Shown piece by piece: positions 26,835 through 39,135 of a stretch of 64,000 nucleotides of DNA. The position numbers and the translations under genes were made by a program. Position 1 is the first letter of the stretch. The number at the start of each line of letters is the position of its first letter. Below the pieces are notes generated by a model that was not told the DNA's origin, searched no databases, and saw nothing but the letters and a program-made list of their open reading frames with translations. Origin of the DNA: Gemmatimonadota bacterium (GTDB lineage Bacteria > Gemmatimonadota > Gemmatimonadetes > Gemmatimonadales > GWC2-71-9); assembly GCA_003220795.1 (NCBI GenBank), contig QHTK01000045.1, positions 62,001-126,000 of the forward strand, given 5' to 3'.

Positions 26835-28385
26835 TCAGCGGCCCGTCGGCTCTCGGAGGGGAGCGGGCGGCACGTCCGACGAGACTGCGGGCGCCGCCCG
26901 GACCGAGGCGCCGCTCACCCGGGCGATGTCGAGCAGCCGGTTCGGTCGGACGCCCAAGAACAGCAGGCCGGCGACGGCCGCCGCCACGACGGCGCTGCCG
27001 AGCCGGCCGAGCCGCATGCCGGCATGCGCGTCGGCGGAGGGCTCGGGCTGCATGTACATCGCCATGATCACGGGAAGATAGTAGCCTGCCGAGATCACGC
27101 TGGCGAGCACCAGGACCGCCGCGAGGAGCACCTGTCCCGACGAAGTGGCCGCGACCAGGATGTACCATTTGCCGATGAAGCCCGCGGTGACCGGGAAGCC
27201 GAGGAGGGAGAGCATGCACACCGCCAGGGCGAGTGCGAGCCAGGGCCGCCGTTGGGCGAGCCCCGCGAGATCGTCGATCCGGACGTCACGCTCCCCGTTC
27301 GTTCCCTTGGCGGCGAGCAGGGCGAACGCCGCGAGCGTCATCAGCGTGTACGCGACCAGATAGAAGAGGAATGCGGCCGCGCCGGCTCCGGTCCCGGTCG
27401 CCACAGCGACGAGCAGGTAGCCGGCGTGCGCGATCGACGAGTACGCGAGCATCCGCTTGAGGGTGCGCTGGGCCAGCGCGATCAGGTTGCCCACCACCAT
27501 GGTGGCGACGGCCAGCCACCACACGATCGCGTGCCAGGCGGGGACGGCGGCGAACGCCTCGCCCAGCACCCGGAACAGCGCCGCGAAGGCGGCCGCCTTC
27601 ACGGCCGTCGCCATGTACCCGGCGATGGGCGTCGGCGAGCCGTCATAGACGTCGGGCGCCCACATGTGGAACGGCACCGCGGCGACCTTGAAGCCGAACC
27701 CGACGAGCAGCAGTCCGAGCCCGATCAGCAACATCGCGCTGTGCTGCAGGCCGAGCGTCGCGATCTGCACGCCGATCAGGGTGAGGTTCGTGGTGGCGGT
27801 CGCGCCGTACACGAGCGCGATGCCGTACAGCAGGAAGCCGGAGGCGAACGCGCCCAACAGGAAATATTTGAGCGCCGCCTCCGCTCCCGCGGCGCTGCGC
27901 CGGCTGCTGCCCGCGAGCACGTACAGCGCGATCGACATGAGCTCGAGGCCGAGGAACAGCACCATCAGATCCTGGGCGCCGGCCATCAGCATCATCCCCA
28001 GGCTGGCGAAGAGCAGCAGCGCGAAGTACTCGGGCACCCACAGCTCCTCGCGCTCGAGGTAGTCGAACGAGACGAGCACCGTGAGCGCGGTCGTGCCGAG
28101 GAACAGCCAGTCGGCCACGAACCGGAAGTCGTCCACCGCGATCATGGCCGGGATGCCCGCCGCCCGGGCGGCTTGCCACCACAGGAACCAGGCGGCGAAG
28201 CCGGCGGCGCCGAGCCCGGCTAGCGTCAGCCAGCCGGCGAGGCGCAGATCCTCGGGAGTGCGGTGCCGCCAGGCGACCACGAGGAGCACCAGCAGCGCGG
28301 CGAGCGTAAGCACGAGCTCCGGCGCGAGCGCGACGAGGAGGTCGCCGGTGCGGGACAGGTCGAGCGCCTGAAAGTCGAGGTTCAT
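26835..28385 (-). CDS. nuoN: NADH-quinone oxidoreductase subunit N
   Basis: Antiporter-like membrane subunit of complex I, 516 residues with about 14 membrane segments. The proton-channel region carries the conserved Glu in LELMSIALYVL near 150 and Lys residues in YFLLGAFASGF and AVPFHMWAPDVYDGSPTP near 225-270. The C-terminus after LDIARVSG is a short soluble tail. ATG 28385 overlaps the nuoM TGA as ATGA. Last gene of the nuo set; manB follows after 14 bases. Confidence 0.95.
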   Translation of the reverse strand: MNLDFQALDLSRTGDLLVALAPELVLTLAALLVLLVVAWRHRTPEDLRLAGWLTLAGLGAAGFAAWFLWWQAARAAGIPAMIAVDDFRFVADWLFLGTTALTVLVSFDYLEREELWVPEYFALLLFASLGMMLMAGAQDLMVLFLGLELMSIALYVLAGSSRRSAAGAEAALKYFLLGAFASGFLLYGIALVYGATATTNLTLIGVQIATLGLQHSAMLLIGLGLLLVGFGFKVAAVPFHMWAPDVYDGSPTPIAGYMATAVKAAAFAALFRVLGEAFAAVPAWHAIVWWLAVATMVVGNLIALAQRTLKRMLAYSSIAHAGYLLVAVATGTGAGAAAFLFYLVAYTLMTLAAFALLAAKGTNGERDVRIDDLAGLAQRRPWLALALAVCMLSLLGFPVTAGFIGKWYILVAATSSGQVLLAAVLVLASVISAGYYLPVIMAMYMQPEPSADAHAGMRLGRLGSAVVAAAVAGLLFLGVRPNRLLDIARVSGASVRAAPAVSSDVPPAPLREPTGR

Positions 28386-29890
28386 CGCGCCGCCGCCGCG
28401 GGGCCGGGCGCGGGCCGGACCGACTCGATGAAGCGCTGCGCGCTCGGCTCCATGCGACGCAGCAGCGGCGCCGGATACACGCCGATCCACACGATGCAGG
28501 CGACGAGCGGGAGCAGCACCGCGAGCTCGCGCGCCGACAGATCCGTCAGCCCCGCGTTCTCCGGCTTGTCGAGCGGGTTGTAGATCACGCGCTGCAGCGC
28601 GGGGAGCAGGTACATCGCCGCCACGATCACGCCCACCGCGGCGATGCCGGCGGCCGCGGGATACGTCCGGAACGCGCCGAGCAGCACGAGGAACTCGCCC
28701 ACGAAGCCGTTCGTGGCCGGAAGGCCGATCGACGAGAGCGACACGATGGTCAGCACGGCGGCGAAGAGCGGCACGACCTTGGCGATCCCGCCGAACGCCT
28801 CGATCAGCCGGGTGTGTCGCCGCTCGTACAGCATGCCGACGAGAAAGAACAGCGCGCCCGTCGAAATGCCGTGATTGATCATGACCATGAGCGCTCCCTG
28901 GACGCTCTGCAGTGTCAGGGCCCAGATCCCGAGCATCACGAATCCCAGGTGCGCCACCGACGAATAGGCGATCAGCTTCTTGAAGTCGGGCTGCACCATG
29001 GCGACGAGCCCGCCGTAGATGATCCCGACCAACGACAACGTGACGATCGCCGTCTGCACCGCCGGGTGGAGCGCCACCCGGGGGAACAGCGGCAGCGCGA
29101 ATCGCAAAAAGCCGTACGTCCCCATCTTGAGCAGCACCGCGGCGAGGATCACCGAGCCCGCGGTCGGCGCCTCCACGTGGGCGTCGGGGAGCCAGGTGTG
29201 GAACGGGAAGATCGGGACCTTGATTGCGAACGCGAGGAAGAAGGCGCCGAACAGCCAGAACGCCACCGTTCCCAGCTCACCGACGTTGCCCATCAGGTGG
29301 AAGTAGGAGAACGAGTAGACGCCGGTGCGCTCCGCGACGAGGTAGACCAGCGCCAGGATTGCGACCAGCATCAGCAGCGATCCGAGGAACGTGTAGACGA
29401 AGAACTTGAGCGCGGCGTACAGGCGATTTTGTCCGCCCCACACCCCGATGATGAAATACATCGGGATGAGCATCACGTCCCACATGATGTAGAACAGGAA
29501 CAGATCGAGCGCCACGAATACGCCGATCATTCCGGAGGTGAGCACCAGCAGGAGCGCGTAGAATGCCCGCTCGCGCGTCGTGATGTAGCTGTAGCTCCCC
29601 AGAATCGAGAGCGGCATCAGGAAGGTCGTGAGCAGGATCAGAAAGAGCGAGATCCCGTCCACGCCTACGGCGTAGTGAATCCCCCAGCTCGGGATCCACG
29701 GCACGTCGACCTGCAGCTGCATCCCGCCAGCGGGCTGGAACACCCACCACAGCGGCACGGAGATCGCGAGCTCGAGCAGGCTCCCGGCGAGCGCGATGTG
29801 CTTCGCCCAACGCGCCGGCGCCGTGAGTACGCCGACGGCCGCGATCGCGGGCCAGGCGATGAGAGCCGTGAGGACGGTTTGGGCGTACAT
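28382..29890 (-). CDS. nuoM: NADH-quinone oxidoreductase subunit M
   Basis: Antiporter-like membrane subunit of complex I, 502 residues. The key channel motifs are visible: MWDVMLIPMYFIIG near 135-148 with its Glu position replaced by Asp-x-Met context, FHTWLPDAHVEAPTAGS near 228-244 and the LLKMGTYGFLRF stretch. The VGVDGISLFLILLTTFL block marks NuoM. ATG 29890 begins 3 bases after nuoL. Confidence 0.95.
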   Translation of the reverse strand: MYAQTVLTALIAWPAIAAVGVLTAPARWAKHIALAGSLLELAISVPLWWVFQPAGGMQLQVDVPWIPSWGIHYAVGVDGISLFLILLTTFLMPLSILGSYSYITTRERAFYALLLVLTSGMIGVFVALDLFLFYIMWDVMLIPMYFIIGVWGGQNRLYAALKFFVYTFLGSLLMLVAILALVYLVAERTGVYSFSYFHLMGNVGELGTVAFWLFGAFFLAFAIKVPIFPFHTWLPDAHVEAPTAGSVILAAVLLKMGTYGFLRFALPLFPRVALHPAVQTAIVTLSLVGIIYGGLVAMVQPDFKKLIAYSSVAHLGFVMLGIWALTLQSVQGALMVMINHGISTGALFFLVGMLYERRHTRLIEAFGGIAKVVPLFAAVLTIVSLSSIGLPATNGFVGEFLVLLGAFRTYPAAAGIAAVGVIVAAMYLLPALQRVIYNPLDKPENAGLTDLSARELAVLLPLVACIVWIGVYPAPLLRRMEPSAQRFIESVRPAPGPAAAAR

Positions 29891-29893
29891 CGC

Positions 29894-31872
<1,979 letters not shown>

Positions 31873-31876
<4 letters not shown>

Positions 31877-32169
31877 CCCTTGAGCAGGTTGATGTTCTGG
31901 AGGTCCACCGTTCCCCGGTGACGGAAGATCGCCAGGATGATCGCGAGACCCACCGCCGCCTCAGCGGCGGCGACCGCCATTACGAAGAAGACGAAGATCT
32001 GGCCGGCGACGCCGATGCTCTGGGCCAGGGCGACGAATGTGAGATTCACGGCGTTCAGCATCAGCTCGACGCACATGAAGATCACGATGGCGTTGCGGCG
32101 CAGCAGCACGCCGAAGACGCCGAGGGTGAAGAGCGCGGCGGACACGCCGAGGGCCGGTCCGAGCAGCAT
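31873..32169 (-). CDS. nuoK: NADH-quinone oxidoreductase subunit K
   Basis: Three-helix membrane subunit of 98 residues. The two conserved membrane Glu residues are present: in [13 protein letters not shown] near 31-43 and in [12 protein letters not shown] near 66-77. These take part in proton transfer between the quinone site and the antiporter subunits. Directly abuts nuoJ with no gap and overlaps nuoL. Confidence 0.96.
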
Positions 32170-32691
32170 TCAGAGCCTCCGCTTGGCCAGGACCACCGCG
32201 CCGACGAGCGCGGCGAGGAGGAGGAGGCTGGTGATTTCGAACGGGATGAGGTACGTGTCGAACAACGGCCGGGCGACCGCGCCCACGAGTCCTTGCTCCT
32301 GCTGGAGGCGCGCCACGCTGCCGGGGGGGAGCTGGATCGACGCCGGGGGAGCGGCCTGGCGCAGGATCCACAGCTGGAACAGGAGCACACCGCCGAGCAG
32401 GAACGCGGTCCCGACGCCGACCGGGCCCTTCACGTCCATCGGACCGGGGTGGCCCAGGTTCAAGAGCATGATCACGAACAGAAACAGCACCATGATGGCG
32501 CCGGCGTAGACCAGGAGCTGCAGCACGGCGATGAACTGGGCGTCGAGCAGCACGAACAGGGCGGCCAGCGCGAACAGCGTCACCACGAGCCACAAGGCGC
32601 TCGCCACCGGGCTGCGCCGGGTGATGCAGCCGAGCGCGCTCGCCAGCGCGAGTCCGGCGAATGCCCAGAACAGGACCAGCGTTCCGGCCAT
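32170..32691 (-). CDS. nuoJ: NADH-quinone oxidoreductase subunit J
   Basis: Membrane subunit of complex I, 173 residues and five hydrophobic segments. The conserved helix-3 stretch VYAGAIMVLFLFVIMLLNL near 60-78 contains the Tyr and Gly that shape the pi-bulge in this helix. It starts 3 bases after nuoI and runs straight into nuoK. Confidence 0.95.
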   Translation of the reverse strand: MAGTLVLFWAFAGLALASALGCITRRSPVASALWLVVTLFALAALFVLLDAQFIAVLQLLVYAGAIMVLFLFVIMLLNLGHPGPMDVKGPVGVGTAFLLGGVLLFQLWILRQAAPPASIQLPPGSVARLQQEQGLVGAVARPLFDTYLIPFEITSLLLLAALVGAVVLAKRRL

Positions 32692-32694
32692 GCG

Positions 32695-33201
32695 CTACTC
32701 GCCTTTGGGGTCTGAGGGGTCCCACAGCGTCGACACGGGATGCGTTTGAGCGCACAGCCGCTCCAGATCGTAGACGAACCGGTCGCGCGAGTACTCCGCG
32801 TTCTCGTAATGCACCCCAACATGGATCGCCTCCTCGGGGCACACCTCCTGGCAGTAGCCGCAGAACACGCAGCGAAACTCGTCGATCTCGTAGATCAGCG
32901 GGTAGCGGTTGCCGTGCTCGTCCTCTCCCGGGACGAGCTTGATGCAGTTCGCCGGACAGATCTGGGGACATAGGCCGCAGGCGACGCATTTGGCGCGCCC
33001 CTGCTCGTCGGTGAGCATGCGATGCGTCCCACGCCAGCGCGGTGAAAGCGTCCAGTCCTTGCTGCTCTTTTCCTCCGGGTATTGCATCGTCACCTTCGGC
33101 CGCCACAGGTGGCTGAAGGTGAGCGCCATGCCCTTGAGCGTGGCGCGCAGGTAGGAGGCCTGGCCCCCGGGGCGCTTCATCACCTTGATGCCGATCGCCA
33201 T
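32695..33201 (-). CDS. nuoI: NADH-quinone oxidoreductase subunit I
   Basis: Peripheral-arm ferredoxin-like subunit, 168 residues, with two [4Fe-4S] motifs, CVACGLCPQICP near 72-83 and CVFCGYCQEVCP near 111-122, that hand electrons toward NuoB. The ATG at 33201 shares a base with the nuoH TGA. The N-terminal amphipathic helix (ATLKGMALTFSHLWRP) anchors it to the membrane arm. The reading extending upstream to 33408 is nuoH sequence in another frame. Confidence 0.96.
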   Translation of the reverse strand: MAIGIKVMKRPGGQASYLRATLKGMALTFSHLWRPKVTMQYPEEKSSKDWTLSPRWRGTHRMLTDEQGRAKCVACGLCPQICPANCIKLVPGEDEHGNRYPLIYEIDEFRCVFCGYCQEVCPEEAIHVGVHYENAEYSRDRFVYDLERLCAQTHPVSTLWDPSDPKGE

Positions 33202-34364
33202 CAGGCCCGTTCCTCGGCCACCGAGCCGGCGACGATGCGGCCGCGATCGAGCACGAAGAACAGCGGGATCGCGAGCAGCACGTTCAGTCCGAACAGCGCG
33301 AGCGCGAACCGTGTGCCGTACGTCCAGCCCAGCTGCTCGTGCAGGATCCAGATCGCGGTGGCGATCACCGTGACGTACGCGAGGGCCAGCGGCAGCATCA
33401 CCTTCCACCCCAGCGCCATCAGCTGGTCATAGCGGAAGCGCGGCAGGGTCCACCGCACCCAGATGTACACAAAGAGGAAGCCGATGACCTTGAGAGAGAA
33501 CATCCCCAGTGTCAGGACGGTCTTGAGTGGCGACCACGGGGGCGTGTTGTCCCAATGCGTGAAAGGGATATCCCACCCGCCGAAGAAGAGGGTGGTCATG
33601 AGCGCCGACGCGGTCACCATGTTCGAGTACTCCGCGATGTAGAACATCGAGAACTTCATGGCGCTGTACTCGGTGTGATACCCGGCGATCAGCTCGCCCT
33701 CGGCTTCGGGGAGGTCGAACGGCAGCCGGTTCGTCTCGGCGAACGCCGCGACGATAAAGAGGAAGTATGCGAGCGACAGCGGGAACACGAACCAGATGGA
33801 CTGCGCCTGACGCGCCACCACCTCGGACAGCGTGACGTTGCCCGCGAGCAGCAGCACCGCCACGGTGCTCATGCCCATGGCGATCTCGTAGGAGATCATC
33901 TGGGCCGAGGCGCGCAGGCCCCCGAGCAGCGAGTACTTGTTGTTCGACGCCCAACCCGCCAGCACGATGCCATACACTCCGAGCGAGCCGAACGCGAGGA
34001 TGTAGAGGAAGCCGACCGGCAGGTTCGCCACCACCATCTCTACGTCGCCCCAGGGCGTCGGCAGCGGCGTCGCGAACGGGATCACGGCGAACGTGAGGAG
34101 CGCCGGCACGAAGGACATGGCCGGCGCGAGCAGGAACAAGACCTTGTCGGCCTGCGCCGGCAGCGTCTCTTCCTTGAGCAGGTTCTTGAGCCCGTCCGCG
34201 GCCGGCTGCAGCAGTCCCTGAGGCCCCACGCGGTTCGGTCCCAGGCGATCCTGCATCCAGGCACAGATGCGTCGCTCCGCGAGCGTCAGCAGGGCCACGC
34301 CGACCATGATCACCGTGAACACGACGATGATCTTGATGACCGAGGACACCAGGAAGAACGTCAC
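33201..34364 (-). CDS. nuoH: NADH-quinone oxidoreductase subunit H
   Basis: Membrane subunit forming part of the quinone chamber, 387 residues, eight or nine helices. Hallmarks are AERRICAWMQDRLGPNRVGP near 29-48, SYEIAMGMS near 160 and the acidic loop AETNRLPFDLPEAEGELIAG near 212-231, the E-channel entrance. GTG 34364 overlaps the nuoG TGA as GTGA. Confidence 0.96.
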   Translation of the reverse strand: MTFFLVSSVIKIIVVFTVIMVGVALLTLAERRICAWMQDRLGPNRVGPQGLLQPAADGLKNLLKEETLPAQADKVLFLLAPAMSFVPALLTFAVIPFATPLPTPWGDVEMVVANLPVGFLYILAFGSLGVYGIVLAGWASNNKYSLLGGLRASAQMISYEIAMGMSTVAVLLLAGNVTLSEVVARQAQSIWFVFPLSLAYFLFIVAAFAETNRLPFDLPEAEGELIAGYHTEYSAMKFSMFYIAEYSNMVTASALMTTLFFGGWDIPFTHWDNTPPWSPLKTVLTLGMFSLKVIGFLFVYIWVRWTLPRFRYDQLMALGWKVMLPLALAYVTVIATAIWILHEQLGWTYGTRFALALFGLNVLLAIPLFFVLDRGRIVAGSVAEERA

Positions 34365-35929
34365 GCCGTTGCTCCGGCCCCGACGCCGGCGTTGATCGGC
34401 TTGCCGAGCGCGCCGAGGCTCGCATAGCTCAGCCCGGCGAACGGGCCCACCGAGCGAGCGAGCCGGTCGAACGCCGCGTCGGGCCCTGCCAGGGACTCGC
34501 CCCGGCCCAGGGCCGCCAGCAGCTCGGCGAGCACCCACCACGCCGGCCGGGCCATCCCAGGCGCGGGCTTCGCCTGGAAATAGCGCTGCACCCGCCCATC
34601 CCGGTTCACGAAGGTGCCCTCCTCCTCCGCCACGTTCGCGATCGGCAGCACCACCTCGGCGTCACGTGCGCCCTCCGGGAGGGCCGTGCCGAGATAGATG
34701 AGCGCGCCCGCGGTCCGGATCGTGACCTCCGGCTCGTCGAGCACGAGCACGACGGCGGCCGATTCCGCCGCCTTGAGGGCCGCCGCGTAGTCACGGCCGT
34801 AGCCGAGCAGCTCGGCTGCCGTCCCGTTCGGGGCCCGCTCCGGCCGCAGCGCCAGGTTCGGGACGCCCGCCAGCGGCGCCGCTTCGCCCATCACAATCTG
34901 CACGGCGCCCGTCCAATCGAGTCCCGCGCACAGCTCGCGTGTCAGGAACAGCGCCTCGGTCGACATCTTGGGGGACGCGAGCACCACCGCCCTGCCCCCC
35001 GCGCCCCGCAGCACCCTGGCCGTCCGCTGCAGCGCTTCGTCCCAGTCCACGGCCTGGAGCTCTCCGGCTCCCCGCTTCACCAGCGGCGCCTCGACGCGGT
35101 CGCCTCGGTTCATCCAGCGGTAGCTCATGCGGCCGTGGTCGCAGATGAAATAGCGGTTGACTAGGAGGTTGGGGCGCGGGCGCACCCGCACGACGACGTT
35201 GTCGCGCGTGTCGAGGGTGATGTTGCACCCCTGCGAGCATCCCGTACAGACGGAGGCGGTCTTGTCGAGCTCCCAGGCGCGTGCCTTGTGCAGGAAATCC
35301 TTGGAGAGGAGCGAGCCGACCGGGCACAGATCGACGACGTTGCCGGCCCACGGATGGTCGAGCCGCGCCTCGGAATGGATCCCGATGTAGGCCCGGTCGC
35401 CCCGCTCGGAGACATTGAGCACGGGCTCCTGGGCCACGTCTTCCATGAAGCGCACGCAGCGGGTACACAGAATGCAGCGGTTCGGTACGTACAGCACGTC
35501 GGGGCCGAAGTCCTCGACCGGATTGAAGCGCTTGGCATAGTCCGGGCTGTAGCGCGTCGCCGAGCGGCCTTCCTGAAAGGTGAAATCCTGTAATTCGCAT
35601 TCGCCCGCTTGATCGCAGATCGGGCAATCGAGTGGGTGGTTGATCAGCAGCAGCTCGAGCACGCCCATCCGTGCGCTCTTCGCCTGCTCGGACTGGGTGT
35701 GCACCACCATGCCCTCGGCGACCTGCGTGGCACAGGCGATCTGCAGCTTCGGGGCCTTCTCGACCTCCACGAGACACATGCGGCACAGGCCGGCGACCGG
35801 GAGCCCCGGATGGTAGCAGTAGTGCGGAACGAGCACCCCCCCCTGCTTCGCGGCCTCGATGAGGAGCGTCCCGGGAGGCACGCTCACCGGCATGCCGTCG
35901 ATGATCAGATTGACTGCGCCGTCAGCCAT
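34361..35929 (-). CDS. nuoG: NADH-quinone oxidoreductase subunit G (short form)
   Basis: Iron-sulfur subunit of the NADH arm, 522 residues. The N-terminal [2Fe-2S] ferredoxin domain (CYHPGLPVAGLCRMC), the His/Cys cluster region (CPICDQAGECELQD) and a [4Fe-4S] region (CILCTRCVRF) fill the first 160 residues. A further CTGCSQGCN near 228 belongs to the molybdopterin-oxidoreductase-like domain. That domain is much shorter than in the roughly 900-residue E. coli protein, and the 522-residue protein is complete between flanking genes. ATG 35929 is 14 bases after nuoF; the end overlaps nuoH. Confidence 0.93.
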   Translation of the reverse strand: MADGAVNLIIDGMPVSVPPGTLLIEAAKQGGVLVPHYCYHPGLPVAGLCRMCLVEVEKAPKLQIACATQVAEGMVVHTQSEQAKSARMGVLELLLINHPLDCPICDQAGECELQDFTFQEGRSATRYSPDYAKRFNPVEDFGPDVLYVPNRCILCTRCVRFMEDVAQEPVLNVSERGDRAYIGIHSEARLDHPWAGNVVDLCPVGSLLSKDFLHKARAWELDKTASVCTGCSQGCNITLDTRDNVVVRVRPRPNLLVNRYFICDHGRMSYRWMNRGDRVEAPLVKRGAGELQAVDWDEALQRTARVLRGAGGRAVVLASPKMSTEALFLTRELCAGLDWTGAVQIVMGEAAPLAGVPNLALRPERAPNGTAAELLGYGRDYAAALKAAESAAVVLVLDEPEVTIRTAGALIYLGTALPEGARDAEVVLPIANVAEEEGTFVNRDGRVQRYFQAKPAPGMARPAWWVLAELLAALGRGESLAGPDAAFDRLARSVGPFAGLSYASLGALGKPINAGVGAGATA

Positions 35930-35943
35930 CGGCCGTCAGCCCT

Positions 35944-37224
<1,281 letters not shown>

Positions 37225-37227
37225 CAC

Positions 37228-37327
37228 GATTCCCCGATTGCGGATTGCGGATTGCGGATTTGGCGTGCAGGGCTTCGAGGGGCCAAACGAGCCAATCCGC
37301 AATCCGCAATCGCAAATCCGCAATTCC
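37228..37327. repeat. Palindromic heptamer-repeat element between nuoE and nuoF
   Basis: The 106-base gap between two otherwise tightly packed nuo genes is almost entirely an imperfect inverted repeat. The left arm (about 37236-37264) has tandem TTGCGGA units; the right arm (about 37291-37326) has the reverse-complement units in a near-matching order. The loop is about 26 bases. Each arm carries about four 7-base units. It can form a long hairpin in DNA or RNA upstream of nuoF. Confidence 0.85.
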
Positions 37328-37330
37328 TGC

Positions 37331-37852
37331 TCATTGATACTTCCTCACCAGCTCCGCCACTCTCTCTGGCGTCACGCTCTCGATGAAGTCGTCGTCGATC
37401 AGCACCGGGGTCGCAAACCCGCACGCCCCTAGGCACTCCACTTCGATTACCGTCCACTTGCCGTCGGGGCTCGTGGCGCCGAGCTCCTTCGCGCCAGTGG
37501 CCTGGAGCAGCGCGTGCACCACATCTTCGGCTCCACAGATGTTGCAGGGCGAGGTCGTGCACACCTGCACGAAGTGCTGTCCCACCGGGTGCTGGTGGTA
37601 CATGGTGTAGAACGTCACCACGCCCTTGACGTAGGCGGGCGTGAGTCCCAGCACGGCCGCTACTTCGGTCATGTTGCGGTCCGAAATCCAGCCGCGCTGC
37701 TGCTGCACCAGCCACAGGGCTGGGAGCAGCGCTCCCTGTTTGGTGGGATAGCGCTCGAGCAGCACCTGCAGCTTCTCGAGGACCTTCCCGGTGAATACCG
37801 TCTGATACTGTTCGGTCTCGGCGTCGTGGGTCGGGCGCGCGCTCACGCTCAT
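37331..37852 (-). CDS. nuoE: NADH-quinone oxidoreductase subunit E
   Basis: Thioredoxin-like [2Fe-2S] subunit of the NADH arm, 173 residues. The four cluster Cys are in CTTSPCNICG near 102-111 and CLGACGFATPV near 142-152. The helical N-terminal part contains LPALWLVQQQRGWIS. ATG 37852 overlaps the nuoD TGA as ATGA. Its stop is followed directly by the palindromic element. Confidence 0.96.
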   Translation of the reverse strand: MSVSARPTHDAETEQYQTVFTGKVLEKLQVLLERYPTKQGALLPALWLVQQQRGWISDRNMTEVAAVLGLTPAYVKGVVTFYTMYHQHPVGQHFVQVCTTSPCNICGAEDVVHALLQATGAKELGATSPDGKWTVIEVECLGACGFATPVLIDDDFIESVTPERVAELVRKYQ

Positions 37853-39135
37853 CGGTCGACCTCGCCCATCACGATGTCCACGGATGCATTGATGGCGATC
37901 AGATCGGAGAGCAGGTGCCCTTCCGCCATCTTTGGCAGCGCCGCCAGGTTGATGAACGACGGCGGCCGGATCCGCCAGCGCACCGGCTTCGCGGTGCCGT
38001 CGGAGACGAGGTAGGTGCCCAGCTCCCCTTTCGGGTTCTCGATCCCAACGTACGCCTCGCCCACCGGGGCCTTCACGCCTTCCATGACCTGCTTGAAGTG
38101 GTAGATCATCGCTTCCATGTCGCTCATGGCGCGCGACTTGGGGGGCAGAATCATGCGGGGGTCCGCCACATTCACCGGGCCGTCGGCGAGCCGCTCGAGC
38201 GCCTGCCGCAGGATGCGGTTCGACTGGTGGCACTCCTCCAGCCGCACCAGGTAGCGGTCGTAGACGTCGCCGTGCTCGCCCACGGGCACATCGAACTCGT
38301 AGCTGTCGTAGTCGAGGTACGGCTGGTCGCGGCGCACGTCGTACGGGACGCCGCTGGCGCGCAACATCGGCCCGGACAGGGAGTAGTTGATCGCTTCCTG
38401 CGCCGTCATCACGCCGACCCCCTGGGTGCGGCCGACCCAGACGGCGTTGCGCGTGAGCACGCGGTCGATCTCGTACAGCGTCTTGGGATAGGTGTCGATG
38501 AACTGCCGCAACCCCGCGACGAAATCATCGGTGATATCGGCCATCATGCCCCCGACCCGCGTGACGCTCGTCGTGAGTCGGGCCCCGGTCCACATCTCCT
38601 GCAGGTTGTAGATGCGCTCCCGCTCCTGGAAGGCCCACAAGAACGGCGTGAACGCGCCCAGGTCGATCGACGTCGTGCCGAGCCACACCATGTGCGAGAT
38701 GATGCGGCTCATCTCGCACGCGATCACCCGCAGCACGGTGCAGCGCGGCGTGATCTCGATCCCCATCAGCTTCTCGGCCGCGAGCGCGAACCCGACGTTG
38801 TTCGCCATGGGTGAGAGGTAGTCGGTGCGGTCGGTGAGCGGGATGATCTGGTTGTAGTGGCGGTACTCGCCGAGCTTTTCGAATCCGGAGTGCAGGTAGC
38901 CGACGTGGGGGATGACCCGGACCACGGTCTCGCCATCGAGCTCGACCACGAGGCGCAGCACGCCGTGCGTCGCCGGGTGTTGCGGCCCGATGTTGATCAG
39001 CATGTGCTCGCCGGCGTCGGGCTCCCCGTACTGCTCCAGCGGGCCCACTCCCGCCGCGAGCGGGATGCGCGCCGGGCGGCCCTGCGGGTCCAGCCCCGGG
39101 GTCGCGAGCTCGACGGCGATGGTCCGCTTGCTCAT
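37849..39135 (-). CDS. nuoD: NADH-quinone oxidoreductase subunit D
   Basis: Quinone-site subunit of the peripheral arm, 428 residues. NIGPQHPATHGVLRLVVELDG near 48-68 holds the quinone-contacting His, and the conserved GYLHSGFEKL, YLSPMANNVGFALA and C-terminal SDLIAINASVDIVMGEVDR blocks are intact. ATG 39135 overlaps nuoC by 4 bases. It is a separate gene from nuoC, unlike the nuoCD fusion of enterobacteria. Confidence 0.97.
   Translation of the reverse strand: MSKRTIAVELATPGLDPQGRPARIPLAAGVGPLEQYGEPDAGEHMLINIGPQHPATHGVLRLVVELDGETVVRVIPHVGYLHSGFEKLGEYRHYNQIIPLTDRTDYLSPMANNVGFALAAEKLMGIEITPRCTVLRVIACEMSRIISHMVWLGTTSIDLGAFTPFLWAFQERERIYNLQEMWTGARLTTSVTRVGGMMADITDDFVAGLRQFIDTYPKTLYEIDRVLTRNAVWVGRTQGVGVMTAQEAINYSLSGPMLRASGVPYDVRRDQPYLDYDSYEFDVPVGEHGDVYDRYLVRLEECHQSNRILRQALERLADGPVNVADPRMILPPKSRAMSDMEAMIYHFKQVMEGVKAPVGEAYVGIENPKGELGTYLVSDGTAKPVRWRIRPPSFINLAALPKMAEGHLLSDLIAINASVDIVMGEVDR

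Noticed and set aside
37225-37323. An N-terminal extension of NuoF translated through the palindrome
   Set aside because: The added residues are repeat-coded, absent from NuoF proteins, and the ATG at 37224 fits the family N-terminus.
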